A DNA stretch of 64,000 bases from CAUZIZ01 sp965218775 (GTDB taxonomy: Bacteria; Acidobacteriota; UBA6911; RPQK01; JAJDTT01). Under the pieces are notes generated by a model. It had not been told where the DNA came from, did no database searches, and was given only the letters and a program-made list of their open reading frames with translations. Both the position numbers and the translations under genes were made by a program. Below are positions 43,910 through 52,053 of this stretch, piece after piece; within the stretch, counting starts at the first letter, position 1, and every line of letters begins with the position of its first letter. The stretch lies in assembly GCA_965218775.1 (NCBI GenBank), contig CBDCLS010000006.1:2976001-3040000 (forward strand), read 5' to 3'.

Positions 43910-44836
43910 TTAGCCTTCCCTCCAGAGGTGACGAAACAACACTTCGCAATCTCGAAAGTCTGGAATGACGAAATCCGCACCGGCCTGGATCAATCGTTCT
44001 CGTTTCCAGGGGTCGGGCCGGCCGCTACGTCCAGCCTCATCAGTCGCAACGGCCACGCTGGTACCGCCCACCAACTTAACGTTTTCTATCTCTACAAAAC
44101 CGTCACCGAAGCCAATCAGGACGGAAGCATCGATCTCGTTCTCGCTCAGTATCCTTTCAATGACCAGCCGCTTCGAAAAGTTCTTGTAGTCCGCCACCGC
44201 ACCGTAGATTTGATCGCCGAAGAAGATCTCGAGACCGAGCAGTTCCACCTCTTCCCGGACGTACTCTTCGTCGGTTCCGCTGGCGAGGTATAGATCAACG
44301 CCCCGGGCTCTCAAGTCCTCCAGGGCCTCCCGCGCAAATGGAACCAGCATTTCCCCGGGTTCCTGGGCTCCATTACGGAGGCTTTCTCTGCGACTCCGGA
44401 TCTTCTGCATCAGACGCTCCAGGTATTCCTTTTTGTAGGTCTGGGGGGCCTGAGGCTTGGTGCTGCGAGCCGCCACCTCCTCCGCCAGGCGGATCATCTG
44501 GTAGATCGTCTGTCGTCCCGTTAGCTCCTTGATGAACTGCGTGGTCAGGCGCGTGAGCTCTGCTTTCGTTTCCCGGGTGCCGGTCTGCTGGAGCACCTCC
44601 ACCATCATGGTGATCATCACCTCGAGCCAACCTTCGCGGATGAGGCTCAAGGTGCCATCGAAGTCGAACAGCGCACAGCGGGGTGCCCGGTTTGAAGTAA
44701 CCTGGCGGATCACTTCGATCGTCGACGCCTTCAGGAGGAGGTCAGAAGTCTCTGGCGAGGGAGTGTGAGTTGGATCGTTGATGCTGTGCTCCGCTAAGGG
44801 CTCGCGCAAGAATAACTTCCCATTTTGGCATCTCAT
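43910..44836 (-). CDS. HAD-superfamily phosphatase, first gene of the kinase operon
   Basis: A 308-aa reading frame with a HAD phosphatase core: the nucleophile motif ALFDFDGTLSLIREGW (about residues 54-69), a helical cap of ~110 residues, the second motif DLYLASGTDEEYV, lysine in the FSKR region and acidic VLIGFGDGFVEIENVK. Its first 13 codons (to 44798) are the end of MITE copy 3, which supplies the only upstream ATG; without the MITE the native start would have to be a GTG or TTG inside the next ~45 codons. It is followed after 3 bp by the unknown gene and then by the PfkB kinase gene. Phosphate removal from a sugar phosphate is the likely role. Confidence 0.82.
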   Translation of the reverse strand: MRCQNGKLFLREPLAEHSINDPTHTPSPETSDLLLKASTIEVIRQVTSNRAPRCALFDFDGTLSLIREGWLEVMITMMVEVLQQTGTRETKAELTRLTTQFIKELTGRQTIYQMIRLAEEVAARSTKPQAPQTYKKEYLERLMQKIRSRRESLRNGAQEPGEMLVPFAREALEDLRARGVDLYLASGTDEEYVREEVELLGLEIFFGDQIYGAVADYKNFSKRLVIERILSENEIDASVLIGFGDGFVEIENVKLVGGTSVAVATDEAGRSGRPDPWKRERLIQAGADFVIPDFRDCEVLFRHLWREG

Positions 44837-44969
44837 CTTCGCACCATCTTCGGCCGAGCGAAATCCTCGACGTAGGCCTGGCTACGCCTGCGGTTTCGCT
44901 CAATCGTTCGCGACCAAATCTGGCACAAATCTGAGCGCCAAAACTGTGAAGTTATTCTTGCGCGAACCC
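44798..44969 (-). mobile_element. 172-bp TWA-flanked MITE, copy 3
   Basis: This is the reverse orientation copy: it opens GGGCTCGCGCAAGAATAACT and closes ..TATTCTTGCGCGAACCC, with TAA at 44795-44797 and TAA at 44970-44972. It is about 9 bp shorter than the other copies, lacking part of the segment around the GAGGAGCGGCCGAAG block. It sits directly upstream of the HAD gene and overlaps its open frame. Confidence 0.92.
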
Positions 44970-45098
44970 TAAGGACGAGAAACGCCCATGGGAAATAGCT
45001 CCTCGTCTTCTTGCAAAGCTGAGGTCGCTCTCTGAAGGGGAATGCAGCGATTCTTGCTACCTCCAAAATAGGTGCTCTTTTTACGCCATGTGACTCTA

Positions 45099-45369
45099 GT
45101 GTAGTGTCCCGTAAACACGTTGATGTTTGCAGATGGGGCTTGTGAGGCGAGATCAAGGCAGGAGGAGGAAGACGATGCTTGGCCATCTTCGACAACGACC
45201 AACGCAGAGATCGTCCACAACCCCCATCTGCCCTCCGGGTGGCGACGGGACGGGCCGATTTCTTTGTCGCTTCTCCTCCATGATGCAGAGCATCGAGTTC
45301 GTCGTCGCTTCGCGAACTCGACACCGTCGCGCTCGCCACAAATATCAACGTATTTACGGGACACTACAC
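45099..45369 (-). mobile_element. 271-bp TA-flanked MITE, copy 2
   Basis: It has the same length as the copy at 33082-33352 and shares its interior in inverted orientation (for example GGGCTTGTGAGGCGAGATCA and CATCTGCCCTCCGGGTGGCG). The ends read GTGTAGTGTCCCGTAAACAC and, in reverse, GTGTAGTGTCCCGTAAATAC, about 34 bp, which differ from the other copy's ends. TA at 45097-45098 and at 45370-45371 flank it. Confidence 0.87.
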
Positions 45370-45477
45370 TAGCAGAAGCCAGCGTTCGAGGCCACTGGTG
45401 CAACCGGAGCGGACCGTTCAGGCAGCCGGTAGCGGCAGCAGTATGAACTGTTTGCTTATCAGGATGTTGTAAGAGGA

Positions 45478-45539
45478 AGAGACAGAGGCCTGACCTTGAG
45501 GGAGTGGGTGACAGCCATTAGGGTCAAGTCTCTGTCTCT
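45478..45539. repeat. Long hairpin in a gene-free region
   Basis: AGAGACAGAG, a three-base bulge and TGACC (45478-45495) pair with GGGTCAAGTCTCTGTCTCT (45521-45539), giving a ~15-bp interrupted stem with a 25-nt loop. There is no adjoining gene that it would terminate; it could be a small structured RNA or repeat relic. Confidence 0.5.
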
Positions 45540-46105
45540 ATACCGGGGGCTCAGTCCGCCGTGTTTGGCGGTTTGCCACTTCCGCCAGGAGAACGGCCCC
45601 GGAAATTGACGGGGTTTCGAGCTACAGGCTCCGTCTGCCAGCTGTGCTGAAATTCGGGAGCCTGAGCCAAAGGCAGTCTAAATTTCTAGAATGGCCAAAC
45701 TTCTCCACCAAAAGGAAAGAACCAATCTGACCAAATGATCGACCAAAAAAAGACGGTACCAACTAGCTTCCTCATCTCACGTTCCTCCCAAATTCAAGAA
45801 CCAACTGCTTCGTGTCCATTTTCCCTTCCGCCCGTGTGAGGCGGGTTCGAGGGACAGGTAGGCAGATCGGGGGCCAAAACTTTGACATGGACCGTCAAAA
45901 AAATCTAACACCCTTAGAATGAGTATGTTGAGACCACGAAATAGTTTGAGTGGTCCTGTCTCTTGAAATCGGGGTCCCCAGGAAAGCGTCAACAAACCGA
46001 CACCGTGCCAGAAAAATGTCGGTTGCGGGTCGGACTTCTTGATGAATCGGCTGTGAGCTCGTCGAACCAGTCCAGGAAGTGGGATCTTGCGTAGGGCTGT
46101 GTTGT
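45540..46105. other. Intergenic region downstream of the gcv operon
   Basis: 566 bp with unusually A-rich stretches near 45700-45760 and 45895-45905 and no coding frame with family features. It separates the gcv operon end from the hairpin and MITE. Nothing else was recognised. Confidence 0.4.
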
Positions 46106-47602
46106 CTAGGACCCGCCCGTTGGATCGAGGGAGGGACTCCAGCGGAGAATCGTGGAGCGGGCCGCGCGGGTCTCGTCGAGGCGGCTTCTCTTGGCCAGAA
46201 CCGGGGCCTCACGCACCAGGTCGGGTTCCTGCTCAGCTTCTCGACTGATCGCGATCATGGCATCTGCGAAGGCGTCGAGCTCATCTTTTCCCTCGCTTTC
46301 CGAAGGCTCGATCATGATCGCGCCCGGGACGATCAATGGGAAATAAACCGTCGGCGGGTGGAACCCGTAATCGATCAATCGTTTGGCAATATCGAGGGTG
46401 CGGACTCCCAGTTTTTCCTGGTGTCTGTCAGAGAGCACGACCTCGTGCATACAGGGGGTGGGGTAGGGTAGATGGAAGTGCTCCTCGAGGCGACTACGGA
46501 GGTAATTTGCGTTTAGAACGGCCGTTTCCGTGATCTCCTTCAGTCCTTCACGCCCACAGCTGAGAATGTAACACAGTGCCCGGACGGCCATGCCGAAGTT
46601 ACCCCAGAAGGCGTGTACTGGGCCGATGGACCGAGGGTGGTCGTGGTCGGCGCGATAGCTGCCCTCCACCTTTTCCACGACGGGCAGGGGAAGGTAGGGG
46701 ACCAGGTGCTGCTTACAAGCTACGGCTCCACAGCCCGGTCCACCACCCCCATGTGGAGTGGAAAACGTCTTGTGGAGATTCAAGTGGAGGATGTCGATGC
46801 CCATGTCTCCTGGCCGAGCATAGCCCATGAGCGCGTTGAAGTTGGCCCCGTCCATGTAGATGAGTCCACCTTGGGTGTGAACAATTCGGCTGATCTCTTG
46901 GATATCTTGCTCGAAGATTCCCAAGGTGTTCGGGTTAGTCAGCATTAGACAGGCCACATCCTCGTTCATTTCCCGAGCCAGGGCCTGGCTGTCGATGCGT
47001 CCTGACTTGTCCGAGGGAATCGAGATGACCTCATAGCCCGCAATCGTCGCGCTGGCGGGATTGGTGCCGTGGGCCGAGTCTGGAATCAGCACATGTTTAC
47101 GGGGCCGACCCTGGCGAACGTGGTGGGCTCGGATCATCAGGATGCCCGCCAGCTCACCCTGGGATCCGGCTGCAGGTTGAAGCGTGACGCCGTCCATCCC
47201 CGTCAGCTCCTGTAGGCACTCCTGGAGCCGATGGATGATCTCAAGGTTGCCCTGAACCTGTTCTTCTTCCTGAAGGGGGTGTGTGCCGGCTATCTCGGGA
47301 ATGCGTGCCGTTCTCTCGTTCAGCTTGGGGTTGTACTTCATGGTGCAAGAGCCCAATGGATACATCCCCAGGTCAATGTTGTAGTTCCAGGTAGACATCC
47401 GGGTATAGTGCCGGATGATCTCGACTTCACTCACTTCCGGGAAGCCCGTGACCTCTGACCGCAGATACTTGGAGTCGAGGATCTCCTCGACGGGTGTATC
47501 GTCGACGTCAATCGGGGAAAGGCTGTAAGCAGCTTTTCCAGCTGAGGATCGATCGAAAATCAGGGGCTCATCGATGTTGAAGACCGGCGTGGTACGGCTC
47601 AT
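46106..47602 (-). CDS. gcvPB: Glycine dehydrogenase (decarboxylating) subunit 2
   Basis: This is the PLP-bearing half of the two-subunit P-protein, which decarboxylates glycine and passes aminomethyl to lipoyl-GcvH. The 498-aa product shows the PLP lysine in LNLHKTFSTPHGGGGPG, the cofactor-side AHGTNPASA and LTNPNTLGIFE, and the N-terminal LGSCTMKYNPKLNE. Its start overlaps the end of gcvPA by 4 bp. The C-terminal ~25 residues (after about 470) are not conserved and look like a tail. It is the last gene of the operon. Confidence 0.96.
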   Translation of the reverse strand: MSRTTPVFNIDEPLIFDRSSAGKAAYSLSPIDVDDTPVEEILDSKYLRSEVTGFPEVSEVEIIRHYTRMSTWNYNIDLGMYPLGSCTMKYNPKLNERTARIPEIAGTHPLQEEEQVQGNLEIIHRLQECLQELTGMDGVTLQPAAGSQGELAGILMIRAHHVRQGRPRKHVLIPDSAHGTNPASATIAGYEVISIPSDKSGRIDSQALAREMNEDVACLMLTNPNTLGIFEQDIQEISRIVHTQGGLIYMDGANFNALMGYARPGDMGIDILHLNLHKTFSTPHGGGGPGCGAVACKQHLVPYLPLPVVEKVEGSYRADHDHPRSIGPVHAFWGNFGMAVRALCYILSCGREGLKEITETAVLNANYLRSRLEEHFHLPYPTPCMHEVVLSDRHQEKLGVRTLDIAKRLIDYGFHPPTVYFPLIVPGAIMIEPSESEGKDELDAFADAMIAISREAEQEPDLVREAPVLAKRSRLDETRAARSTILRWSPSLDPTGGS

Positions 47603-48936
47603 GCCAAAACCTGAACTTCCTGGAATACCTGGACGAAGCGTTCGATCTGCGCGCGTGAATTGCGCTCGGTAACACAGACCAACATCTGGTCTGACCGATC
47701 GGGAAAGTAGCGGCCCAGGTTCAGCCCTCCGACAATCGACTCTTCGAACAGCCGCCGATTCAGCTCGTCCGGGTCATCCGTCCTGAAGACTACTTCGTTG
47801 AAGACGGGTCCAGAGAAAACCTGGTGGTCCTGGAGCTGTTCTCGCAGGAAGTGGGCCGCTTTCAGATTCTGTTCAGCCAGCTCCCGAATGCCCTGTTTCC
47901 CCAAAGTGGAAAGGAAGATGGCAGCGATGAGAGCACACAGGCCCTGGTTGGTACAGATATTGGATGTGGCTTTCTGCCTGCGGATATGCTGCTCGCGTGT
48001 TGCCAGAGTCAGCACGTATCCCACTCGATCTTGATCGTCGACCGTTTGGCCCACCAGTCTCCCTGGCATTTGTCGCTTGAAGCGGTCCCGGGTGGCGAAG
48101 AAACCCAGGTAGGGTCCGCCAAAGCCGAGAGGGATTCCGAAAGACTGGCCTTCACCCACGACGATGTCGGCTCCGACTTCCCCGGGAGCTTTCAAGAGTC
48201 CGAGCGAGAGACCCTCGACCACCACGGCTATCACCAGGGCCCCTTTCTTGTGGGCTACATCTGCGATCTCCTGGATGTCCTCGATAACGCCGAAGAAATT
48301 GGGGGATTGAACGACCACAGCCGCCGATTGATCGCCGAGTTCTGCTTCGAGCCGAAGTAGATCGATCGTCCCCCTTGTCGAGAGCGGGACCGAGTCGACT
48401 CTAAGATGGGTCCCCGAATAGGTTCTCAGGACCTTCTCGTACCGGGGGTGAAGACTGCCAGGTATGAGGATCTGGTCCTTCTTGGTGACTCGTGCAGCCA
48501 TCAGGGCAGCCTCGGCCAGCGAGCTGCTTCCGTCGTAGAGACTGCTGTTGGCAACCTCCATGCCGGTGAGCTGGGTGATCAGCGTCTGGTATTCGAACAT
48601 CGCCTGAAGGGTGCCCTGGCAGACCTCAGGTTGATAGGGAGTGTAGGCGGTGTAGAACTCAGATCGGGAGATTATGGAATCGATTATGGTGGGGATGAAG
48701 TGATTGTAGGCGCCCGCTCCCAGGAAATAGCTATAGTCCTCAGTTGAGGCATTCTTGTTGCCTAGAGACTTGAAGTATTCCAAGAGGGAGGTCTCGGGCA
48801 CGGCGCTGGGGATGCACAGATCCCGATCCAATCGCACGCCCTCCGGGATCGAGCGAAACAGATCCGTGGTCTGCTCGACTCCGATTACCTCGAGCATCTC
48901 TCTTCGTTCTTCCGCTGTTAGAGAGACATAGCGCAC
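47599..48936 (-). CDS. gcvPA: Glycine dehydrogenase (decarboxylating) subunit 1
   Basis: The 445-aa partner subunit of the glycine decarboxylase. Typical blocks are the N-terminal YVSLTAEERREMLEVIGV, FLGAGAYNHFIPTIIDSI, FYTAYTPYQPEVCQGTLQAM, GEGQSFGIPLGFGGPYLGFF and TREQHIRRQKATSNICTNQG. It contacts the active site of GcvPB but carries no PLP lysine of its own. It lies 3 bp after gcvH and overlaps gcvPB, so translation is likely coupled. Confidence 0.97.
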   Translation of the reverse strand: MRYVSLTAEERREMLEVIGVEQTTDLFRSIPEGVRLDRDLCIPSAVPETSLLEYFKSLGNKNASTEDYSYFLGAGAYNHFIPTIIDSIISRSEFYTAYTPYQPEVCQGTLQAMFEYQTLITQLTGMEVANSSLYDGSSSLAEAALMAARVTKKDQILIPGSLHPRYEKVLRTYSGTHLRVDSVPLSTRGTIDLLRLEAELGDQSAAVVVQSPNFFGVIEDIQEIADVAHKKGALVIAVVVEGLSLGLLKAPGEVGADIVVGEGQSFGIPLGFGGPYLGFFATRDRFKRQMPGRLVGQTVDDQDRVGYVLTLATREQHIRRQKATSNICTNQGLCALIAAIFLSTLGKQGIRELAEQNLKAAHFLREQLQDHQVFSGPVFNEVVFRTDDPDELNRRLFEESIVGGLNLGRYFPDRSDQMLVCVTERNSRAQIERFVQVFQEVQVLA

Positions 48937-48939
48937 CGG

Positions 48940-49344
48940 TCACTCCTCCCCGTGTTCTCTGGATTCTTCTTCCAGATACTCACGATAGGCATCCGCCGAC
49001 ATCAGACCTTCCAACTCGGCGGGGTCCTCGATTTGAATCTGGATCATCCATCCCTTCCCATAAGGATCCTCGTTCACAAGCTCCGGGGCATCTTCCAGTG
49101 CTTCGTTGACCAGCTTTACTTTGCCGGAAACTGGACTGTAGAGGTCGGAAAGGGCCTTCACCGATTCGACTGTCCCGAAGGAGGCCTTTGCCTCCAGGGA
49201 GGTGCCTGCGACGGGCAGCTCGACGTAAACCACATCGCCCAGCTCACTCTGGGCGTGGTCGGTGATCCCGACTGTGGCTATGCCACTGTCCACCGAAATC
49301 CACTCGTGTTCGCTGGTGTATTTGATATTATCTGGGACGCTCAT
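48940..49344 (-). CDS. gcvH: Glycine cleavage system H protein
   Basis: The lipoyl carrier of the glycine cleavage system, 134 aa (normal length). The N-terminal YTSEHEWISVDSGIATVGIT opens the domain, and the lipoylated lysine is in FGTVESVKALSDLYSPVSG (about K63). The C-terminal GKGWMIQIQIEDPAELEGLM is typical. ATG 49344 starts 100 bp after gcvT; a 44-bp TA-flanked palindrome lies in that gap, so an extra promoter or processing site is possible. Confidence 0.97.
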   Translation of the reverse strand: MSVPDNIKYTSEHEWISVDSGIATVGITDHAQSELGDVVYVELPVAGTSLEAKASFGTVESVKALSDLYSPVSGKVKLVNEALEDAPELVNEDPYGKGWMIQIQIEDPAELEGLMSADAYREYLEEESREHGEE

Positions 49345-49384
49345 TCCGCCTCCGTCGTGGTTCTGATGAGGGTTTGATCTTCTA

Positions 49385-49428
49385 GTACAGCGTTCTGTAA
49401 ATCCGTCATAATCTGTGTTACAGCGTAC
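49385..49428. mobile_element. 44-bp palindromic element with TA flanks
   Basis: GTACAGCGTTCTGTAAATCC at the left and ..GTGTTACAGCGTAC at the right are imperfect inverted ends, with TA at 49383-49384 and 49429-49430. The GTAC ends resemble the elements at 16409 and 33082. It looks like an internally deleted derivative consisting of ends only. It lies between gcvT and gcvH and could influence their transcript. Confidence 0.6.
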
Positions 49429-49444
49429 TAGTTCTCTGTGTGGA

Positions 49445-50536
49445 TCAACAGGATTCGGCGCGTCTATAAAATGGGCCTGATACTATCTCGGCACGCAAGC
49501 GCTTTGCTCGCACTTCTATTTCGATCTGCTGGCCGGGACTAGCCTGCGCTGCGGGCAGATAGGCGAGTCCGATGCTCTTCCCTAGAGAAGGCGCATAGCT
49601 GCCGCTCGACACTTCGCCGACCCGCTCTGAATTCAGATAAACAGGGTAGTGATCTCGGGCAATGCCGCGGTCCCGCAGCTCGAATCCCGCGAGTTTGCGG
49701 GATGCGCCCTGCTGCTTGAGTCCCAACAGGGCTTCCTTCCCGACAAAGTCGGCGCCTTCGAGCTTCACGATCCAGCCGAGCCCTGCTTCCCAGGGATTGG
49801 TTGTCTGATCGATATCATTCCCATAGAGAGGGTAACGAACCTCCAGGCGCAAGGTGTTGCGAGCTGCCAGGCCTGCCGGCGTGATTCCGAATGACCGCCC
49901 CTCTTCCAGGATCGCTCTCCAAACGGACTCGGCCTGATTCGAAGCCAAGTAGATCTCGAACCCATCTTCGCCCGTGTATCCGGTGCGGGAGATCAAGGCG
50001 GGTACCCCAGTGATCTTCCCCTGGAAACTCCAATAGTACTTTAGCGCGCCCAGGTCTCCATCGATCAAGGGGTTCAAGAGGGCTTCTGCCTTGGGTCCCT
50101 GGATCGCGAACTGGGCATACTGATCGCTCTTGTCGCAGACCTCAACCTTTCCCTCCTGGTGCTGGAGGATCCACTGAAAGTCCTTCTCCTGGTTGGAGGC
50201 GTTGACGCAGATGAAAATGCGCTCGGCATGGATCCTATAAAGGACGATGTCATCCACAAAGGTGCCATTCGAATAGAGGAGGGCGGAATACTGGGCTTGA
50301 CCATCGGCCAAGCGCTCTACGTCGTTGCAGCTGATCTTCTGCACCAGTTTGAGCGCATCCTTTCCCGAGACCTCGATCTGACCCATGTGGCTGACGTCGA
50401 AAATGCCGACCGTCGACCTCACCGCCAGGTGTTCTTCCAAGGCACTCTTGTACTGAACGGGCATCTGCCAGCCCGCAAACTCAACCATTCGGGCTCCGAG
50501 CTCCTTGTGGACGGCGTGAAGTGGAGTCTTTCTCAT
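49445..50536 (-). CDS. gcvT: Aminomethyltransferase (glycine cleavage T protein)
   Basis: GcvT releases ammonia from aminomethyl-lipoyl-GcvH and forms 5,10-methylene-tetrahydrofolate. The 363-aa product has MRKTPLHAVHKELGARMVEF at the start, the folate-site region VGIFDVSHMGQIEVSGKDAL with the conserved aspartate, ISRTGYTGEDGFEIY, and GLGWIVKLEGADFVGKEALL. It starts just 3 bp after a small membrane-anchored protein gene that probably leads this operon. Confidence 0.97.
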   Translation of the reverse strand: MRKTPLHAVHKELGARMVEFAGWQMPVQYKSALEEHLAVRSTVGIFDVSHMGQIEVSGKDALKLVQKISCNDVERLADGQAQYSALLYSNGTFVDDIVLYRIHAERIFICVNASNQEKDFQWILQHQEGKVEVCDKSDQYAQFAIQGPKAEALLNPLIDGDLGALKYYWSFQGKITGVPALISRTGYTGEDGFEIYLASNQAESVWRAILEEGRSFGITPAGLAARNTLRLEVRYPLYGNDIDQTTNPWEAGLGWIVKLEGADFVGKEALLGLKQQGASRKLAGFELRDRGIARDHYPVYLNSERVGEVSSGSYAPSLGKSIGLAYLPAAQASPGQQIEIEVRAKRLRAEIVSGPFYRRAESC

Positions 50537-50538
50537 GT

Positions 50539-50952
50539 TTAATGTGTTTCGAAGGTCTGGAATTCGGACCTCTGGGAAACCGATGAAAAAAACAACATGC
50601 TGCGCGGGCGAAATTCCTCGGAATCTCCCTTTCGCCCCGCGAAGATGCGGATGCTCCTCTCCCGGCCGATCCGAGATTGGATGTCGTACAGAGCATTCAG
50701 GCTTCTCATGTGCCCTTCTTCTTCGTTGGCCGGTTCAGGTTCGAGTACGATGCTTACCGTTACCAGCTCTACTCCCGCGTACACCTGGTGTACTCGATAG
50801 TCTCCTCCCAGGATTTCCGCAAGCTTTTCTTGGATTTCTGCTGTGGCCTCCATGTCTTCCGGGGCAGAAGCAGGACTCGAAAAGAAGACACTGTAGAAGA
50901 TCAGAGCAGGTAGGCCAATGGCAACGAGGATCATCACCAGGCTGGTTCTCAC
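50539..50952 (-). CDS. Membrane-anchored protein of unknown function, leading the gcv operon
   Basis: A 137-aa protein with one N-terminal hydrophobic segment (TSLVMILVAIGLPALIFYSV) and a periplasmic domain of ~100 residues (EILGGDYRVHQVYAGVELVT, VSIVLEPEPANEEEGHMRSL, RERSIRIFAGRKGD). It could be a signal-anchored or lipid-free exported protein; no family was recognised. Its stop lies 3 bp before the gcvT start, so the two are almost certainly co-transcribed. The adjacency to glycine cleavage genes is unusual and its role there is unknown. No glycine riboswitch-like tandem aptamer was seen upstream. Confidence 0.75.
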   Translation of the reverse strand: MRTSLVMILVAIGLPALIFYSVFFSSPASAPEDMEATAEIQEKLAEILGGDYRVHQVYAGVELVTVSIVLEPEPANEEEGHMRSLNALYDIQSRIGRERSIRIFAGRKGDSEEFRPRSMLFFSSVSQRSEFQTFETH

Positions 50953-51047
50953 GTGGCCCGTCCCATGAATGTCGATTCTACCATGAGCCAGTGGTGAACC
51001 TTTGAAGGTCCCGTTCTATCTATGAGAGCAGTAACTTTATTGGGGTT

Positions 51048-51078
51048 TTCACCCAGATCCCAGGTGGGATCGGGTGAA
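51048..51078 (+). promoter_or_regulatory. Hairpin in the leader of the coiled-coil protein gene
   Basis: TTCACCC-A-GATCCCA (51048-51062) pairs with TGGGATC-GGGTGAA (51065-51078), a 14-bp stem with one bulged A and a very tight loop. It ends ~20 nt before ATG 51098 and ~8 nt before the GGGAGAG ribosome-binding site, so it could control translation initiation or mRNA stability. It may equally be the operator of a repressor, being a near-perfect palindrome. Confidence 0.55.
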
Positions 51079-51097
51079 CTAAACCGGGAGAGACGAC

Positions 51098-52027
51098 ATG
51101 AACGTTCCAGACGAAATCAAAAACTATCGGGATCCATTGTTTGCCGCTGTCGGTGAAGGCCGTAAACCGGCTCAGGCTGGCTCCAAGCCCAGCGGGGGTG
51201 GGACGAAGACCTGGCCCTTCGTCGCCCTCTTTGGGATTGGCATCGCGACCCTTGGGTTTCTGCTGTGGCAGGCTCAGCAGCAGATTGACAATCTGGGTGC
51301 TCGCCTGGTCGAAAGCCAGACCCAGCTGAGCGAAGTCTCAGAGAATCTCCAGGCCTCTGGGGAGAAGATCGACGGCCTGCAGCAGGAGATGGAACAGAGC
51401 GGATCGAAAATCAGCACTCATGGCCAGAAGCTCAAGCAACATCAAGGGACGCTCAAGCAACATAAAGGCCTGTATTCAGACTTGAAATCCGAGCAGCAGC
51501 AGCAGGGCAGGGAGCTGGAGTCCGTCTCCCTGAAGAAGGCGGACCGCTCGCAGTTGGAGACATTGCAGGGTCAGACAGAGGGAATCAAGAACGAGGTTGC
51601 CCTGGTCAACTCGGGTCTTGCCGACGTGCGGGAGGCTTCCTCTGCGAATCGGGCCAGCATCGGTCGCGCCGAGAAGCAGATCTCGGGCTTGGATCAGGGC
51701 TTGAACGATACCAAATCTCATCTCTCCCGGGTTGCTGAGTCCTTGAAGAGAGACCGCTATGATTTCGAGCTTCACGAAAAGGCGGGCTACGTCAAGGTGC
51801 GCGAGGTTTCGTTGCGCCTGAAGGACGTAGACTTGAGGAAGCAACGTTACGATCTGGATCTGGTGGTCAACGGGAAGTGGATCAGAAAACGCCATCAGAA
51901 CGCCAATGAGCCGGTTTCCTTCTATGTCAAAGGTGCGGATAAGACCTATGAAGTCGTGATTACGAAGATCGACAAGAAGCAAGTTGCCGGATACCTCAGC
52001 GTTCCCAAGGACGTCCCCTCCGCCTAG
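51098..52027 (+). CDS. Membrane-anchored coiled-coil protein
   Basis: A 309-aa protein: a short cytoplasmic N terminus, one transmembrane helix at about residues 39-58 (WPFVALFGIGIATLGFLLW), a long coiled coil (~60-225) with heptads such as ESQTQLSEVSENLQASGEKI and a repeated LKQHQGT/LKQHKGL unit, and a ~75-residue C-terminal globular domain (FELHEKAGYVKVREVSLRLK.. KTYEVVITKIDKKQVAGYLS). It resembles spacer or scaffold proteins of the envelope; no family assigned. ATG 51098 follows GGGAGAG. A hairpin precedes it and a terminator-like stem follows. Confidence 0.8.
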   Translation: MNVPDEIKNYRDPLFAAVGEGRKPAQAGSKPSGGGTKTWPFVALFGIGIATLGFLLWQAQQQIDNLGARLVESQTQLSEVSENLQASGEKIDGLQQEMEQSGSKISTHGQKLKQHQGTLKQHKGLYSDLKSEQQQQGRELESVSLKKADRSQLETLQGQTEGIKNEVALVNSGLADVREASSANRASIGRAEKQISGLDQGLNDTKSHLSRVAESLKRDRYDFELHEKAGYVKVREVSLRLKDVDLRKQRYDLDLVVNGKWIRKRHQNANEPVSFYVKGADKTYEVVITKIDKKQVAGYLSVPKDVPSA

Positions 52028-52053
52028 CTCCCGACCCTTGACACGCATCGGTG

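Noticed and set aside
33037..45372. Conserved small proteins shared by 33.0-33.3 kb and 45.1-45.4 kb
   Set aside because: Both frames lie inside the 271-bp MITE copies, several frames are equally 'conserved', and none has a ribosome-binding site; similarity is explained by the repeat.
50953..51097. Glycine riboswitch upstream of the gcv operon
   Set aside because: No tandem aptamer-like paired elements could be drawn on the minus strand; the only strong hairpin belongs to the divergent gene's leader.
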